Source: Candidatus Aminicenantota bacterium (GTDB lineage: Bacteria > Acidobacteriota > Aminicenantia > Aminicenantales > Saccharicenantaceae). From it: 64,000 nt of DNA. The position numbers and the translations under genes are program-made. The stretch lies in NCBI GenBank assembly GCA_014360015.1, contig JACIYJ010000001.1, positions 124,001 to 188,000 on the forward strand, in the 5' to 3' direction. This document shows, in pieces, positions 62,950-64,000 of the stretch; within the stretch, counting starts at the first letter, position 1; every line of letters starts with the position of its first letter. Under the pieces are notes generated by a model. That model had not been told where the DNA came from and ran no database searches. It saw only the letters and a program-made list of their open reading frames with translations.

Positions 62950-63023
62950 GTTCGTGGGCAGGTGGGCTAGGAAAGGGGCGGAAAGGGTAAAAGGAAATGC
63001 CAGGGGTCATGTTGGTGAAGGGG

Positions 63024-63320
63024 GCGGACCATGGTATGAAGCGGGGGCGGGCCATGGTAATTAATTTAATTTCTCAAAATTAGCTTAGCTCATAATTTAA
63101 CCTTAAAATAAGTCTTAAAGCTATTTCAGGGTATCAAAAATGGCTTTTGCCGTTTTTAAAACACTAATTAAGAGACTGATTACTGACGGAAAATTATGCT
63201 TTTCTTATTTAGTTGAGATTTTTAGCTGAGATTTTGCCACCTTAAAATCCGTTTTAAGGCCATATTTAGCCTGCTAAAAACGATTTAACTTTTGAATATT
63301 CAAATAGATAGCGTGGTCCA
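63024..63320 (+). repeat. Dispersed TIR element, copy C
   Basis: Begins GCGGACCATGGT and ends AGCGTGGTCCAAC, giving imperfect inverted ends of about 12 bases. It closely matches copy A along its whole length (about 290 bases), with a few small insertions near 63060-63090. It contains no gene. Its right end joins directly to the truncated sulfatase gene. Confidence 0.8.
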
Positions 63321-63324
63321 ACCT

Positions 63325-64000
63325 CTAATTCACCTGGCCGAAGTTCTAAAGCAATCTGGTTATACCACTTGCCATGTCGGCAAGTGGCACCTGGGGGCCG
63401 ATGAATGGTATCACGAAAAACAGGGCTTTGATTATAATATCGGTGGGAGTAATTTTGGCCAACCGCCCAGCTATTTTGACCCTTATTGCCGAGAAAACCA
63501 GGGGTGTATTCCCACTCTGAAACCTCGCCAGGAGGAGGAATATTTAACTGATCGTGATCGCTTGGCCGATGAAACAATGAATTTCACCCACCAGCATAAG
63601 GATAAACCCTTTTACCTCTATCTGGCCCATTATGCCGTCCATACCTCCATCGAGGGGCGGCCAGATTTAGTGGTCAAATACCAGAGCAAGACTCCCACTC
63701 ATCAAAAAAATCCAGAATACGCAGCTGTGGTGGAAGCTGCAGATCAGGCCGTGGGGCGGGTGCTGGAAAACTTGGATGATTTAGGATTGAGGGATAACAC
63801 AATCGTTATTTTCACTTCGGATAACGGCGGCCTCATCCCGCTAACTTCCAACCAGCCCTTGCGGGCGGGCAAAGGTTATCCTTGTGAGGGTGGTATTCGC
63901 GAGCCAGTGGTTATCCGCTGGCCGGCGAAAATTCCACCCGGAGTTGAACTGGACGAACCCATTTCAAGTATTGACTATTTTCCTACAAGTTGCGAGGCGG
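63325..64000 (+). pseudogene. Sulfatase lacking its N-terminus, running off the window
   Basis: An open frame without start codon continues to the window end. It reads HLAEVLKQSGYTTCHVGKWH, DKPFYLYLAHYAVHT, NTIVIFTSDNGG and GGIREPVVIRWPAKI, the later motifs of the arylsulfatase family, including the metal-binding DNGG and the GKWHLG histidine/lysine block. The first ~100 residues, which carry the formylglycine cysteine (CxPSR), are absent; copy C of the TIR element occupies that place. It is therefore inactive unless it starts elsewhere. In life it would have hydrolysed sulfate esters of polysaccharides in the periplasm. Confidence 0.8.

Overview
This window comes from a Gram-negative (diderm) bacterium of moderate GC. 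It encodes an outer-membrane porin, an OmpA-family protein, a giant TamB/Omp85 assembly protein and several exported or lipid-anchored proteins. The mix of a six-bladed beta-propeller secreted protein, a DUF5703-type glycoside hydrolase, a sulfatase, a radical-SAM AmrS and archease/RtcB would suit an uncultured anaerobic lineage such as Candidatus Aminicenantes. That placement is inference; no rRNA or tRNA is visible to test it.

Layout. 1-24.6 kb is mostly housekeeping: a truncated flavin oxidoreductase, a porin, purA, alr, a PAS sensor, a 2,114-residue TamB-TamA fusion, a TPR protein, a cation efflux pump and a metallo-beta-lactamase-fold hydrolase. These are followed by an Fe-S block (Nfu, cysteine desulfurase, IscU-zinc ribbon, nadA), pruA divergent from a LysR regulator, a site-2 protease, nth, amrS and archease. 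rtcB follows after a strikingly purine-rich spacer. 26.5-46.5 kb is an accessory island bounded by two different pieces of an IS256-family transposase on the same strand. It carries a nucleotidyltransferase/small-protein pair, an IS3-type remnant, an exported glycoside hydrolase, a WYL regulator, a complete type I-B (Cst/Tneap-like) cas operon (cas6-cas8b1-small subunit-cas7-cas5-cas3-cas4-cas1-cas2), an array of 50 repeats and 49 spacers, and an OmpA-family gene. 46.7-53.2 kb (minus strand) is a compact histidine operon, hisG-C-B-H-F-(A-I-E fusion)-D. Its leader can pair with the hisG ribosome-binding site. Sir2 and polX follow. 56.2-64 kb is a decayed mobile-element zone. It holds two RHS tips with metalloprotease-like toxin domains, three copies of a roughly 290-bp element with terminal inverted repeats, a tandem ThyX, a beta-propeller protein and a sulfatase whose 5' end is replaced by one of those repeats.

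How it works together. The cas operon and array form a complete adaptive immune system: Cas4-Cas1-Cas2 for acquisition, Cas6 for crRNA maturation, Cas8b1/small subunit/Cas7/Cas5 as Cascade, and Cas3 for degradation. The small subunit is a separate gene overlapping cas8 in another frame. The his operon covers every step of histidine synthesis except histidinol-phosphate phosphatase. The most unusual single genes are the TamB-TamA fusion, the HisA-HisI-HisE fusion, the cysteine desulfurase without the usual PLP lysine, and the tandem ThyX whose signature motif is divided between its two halves.
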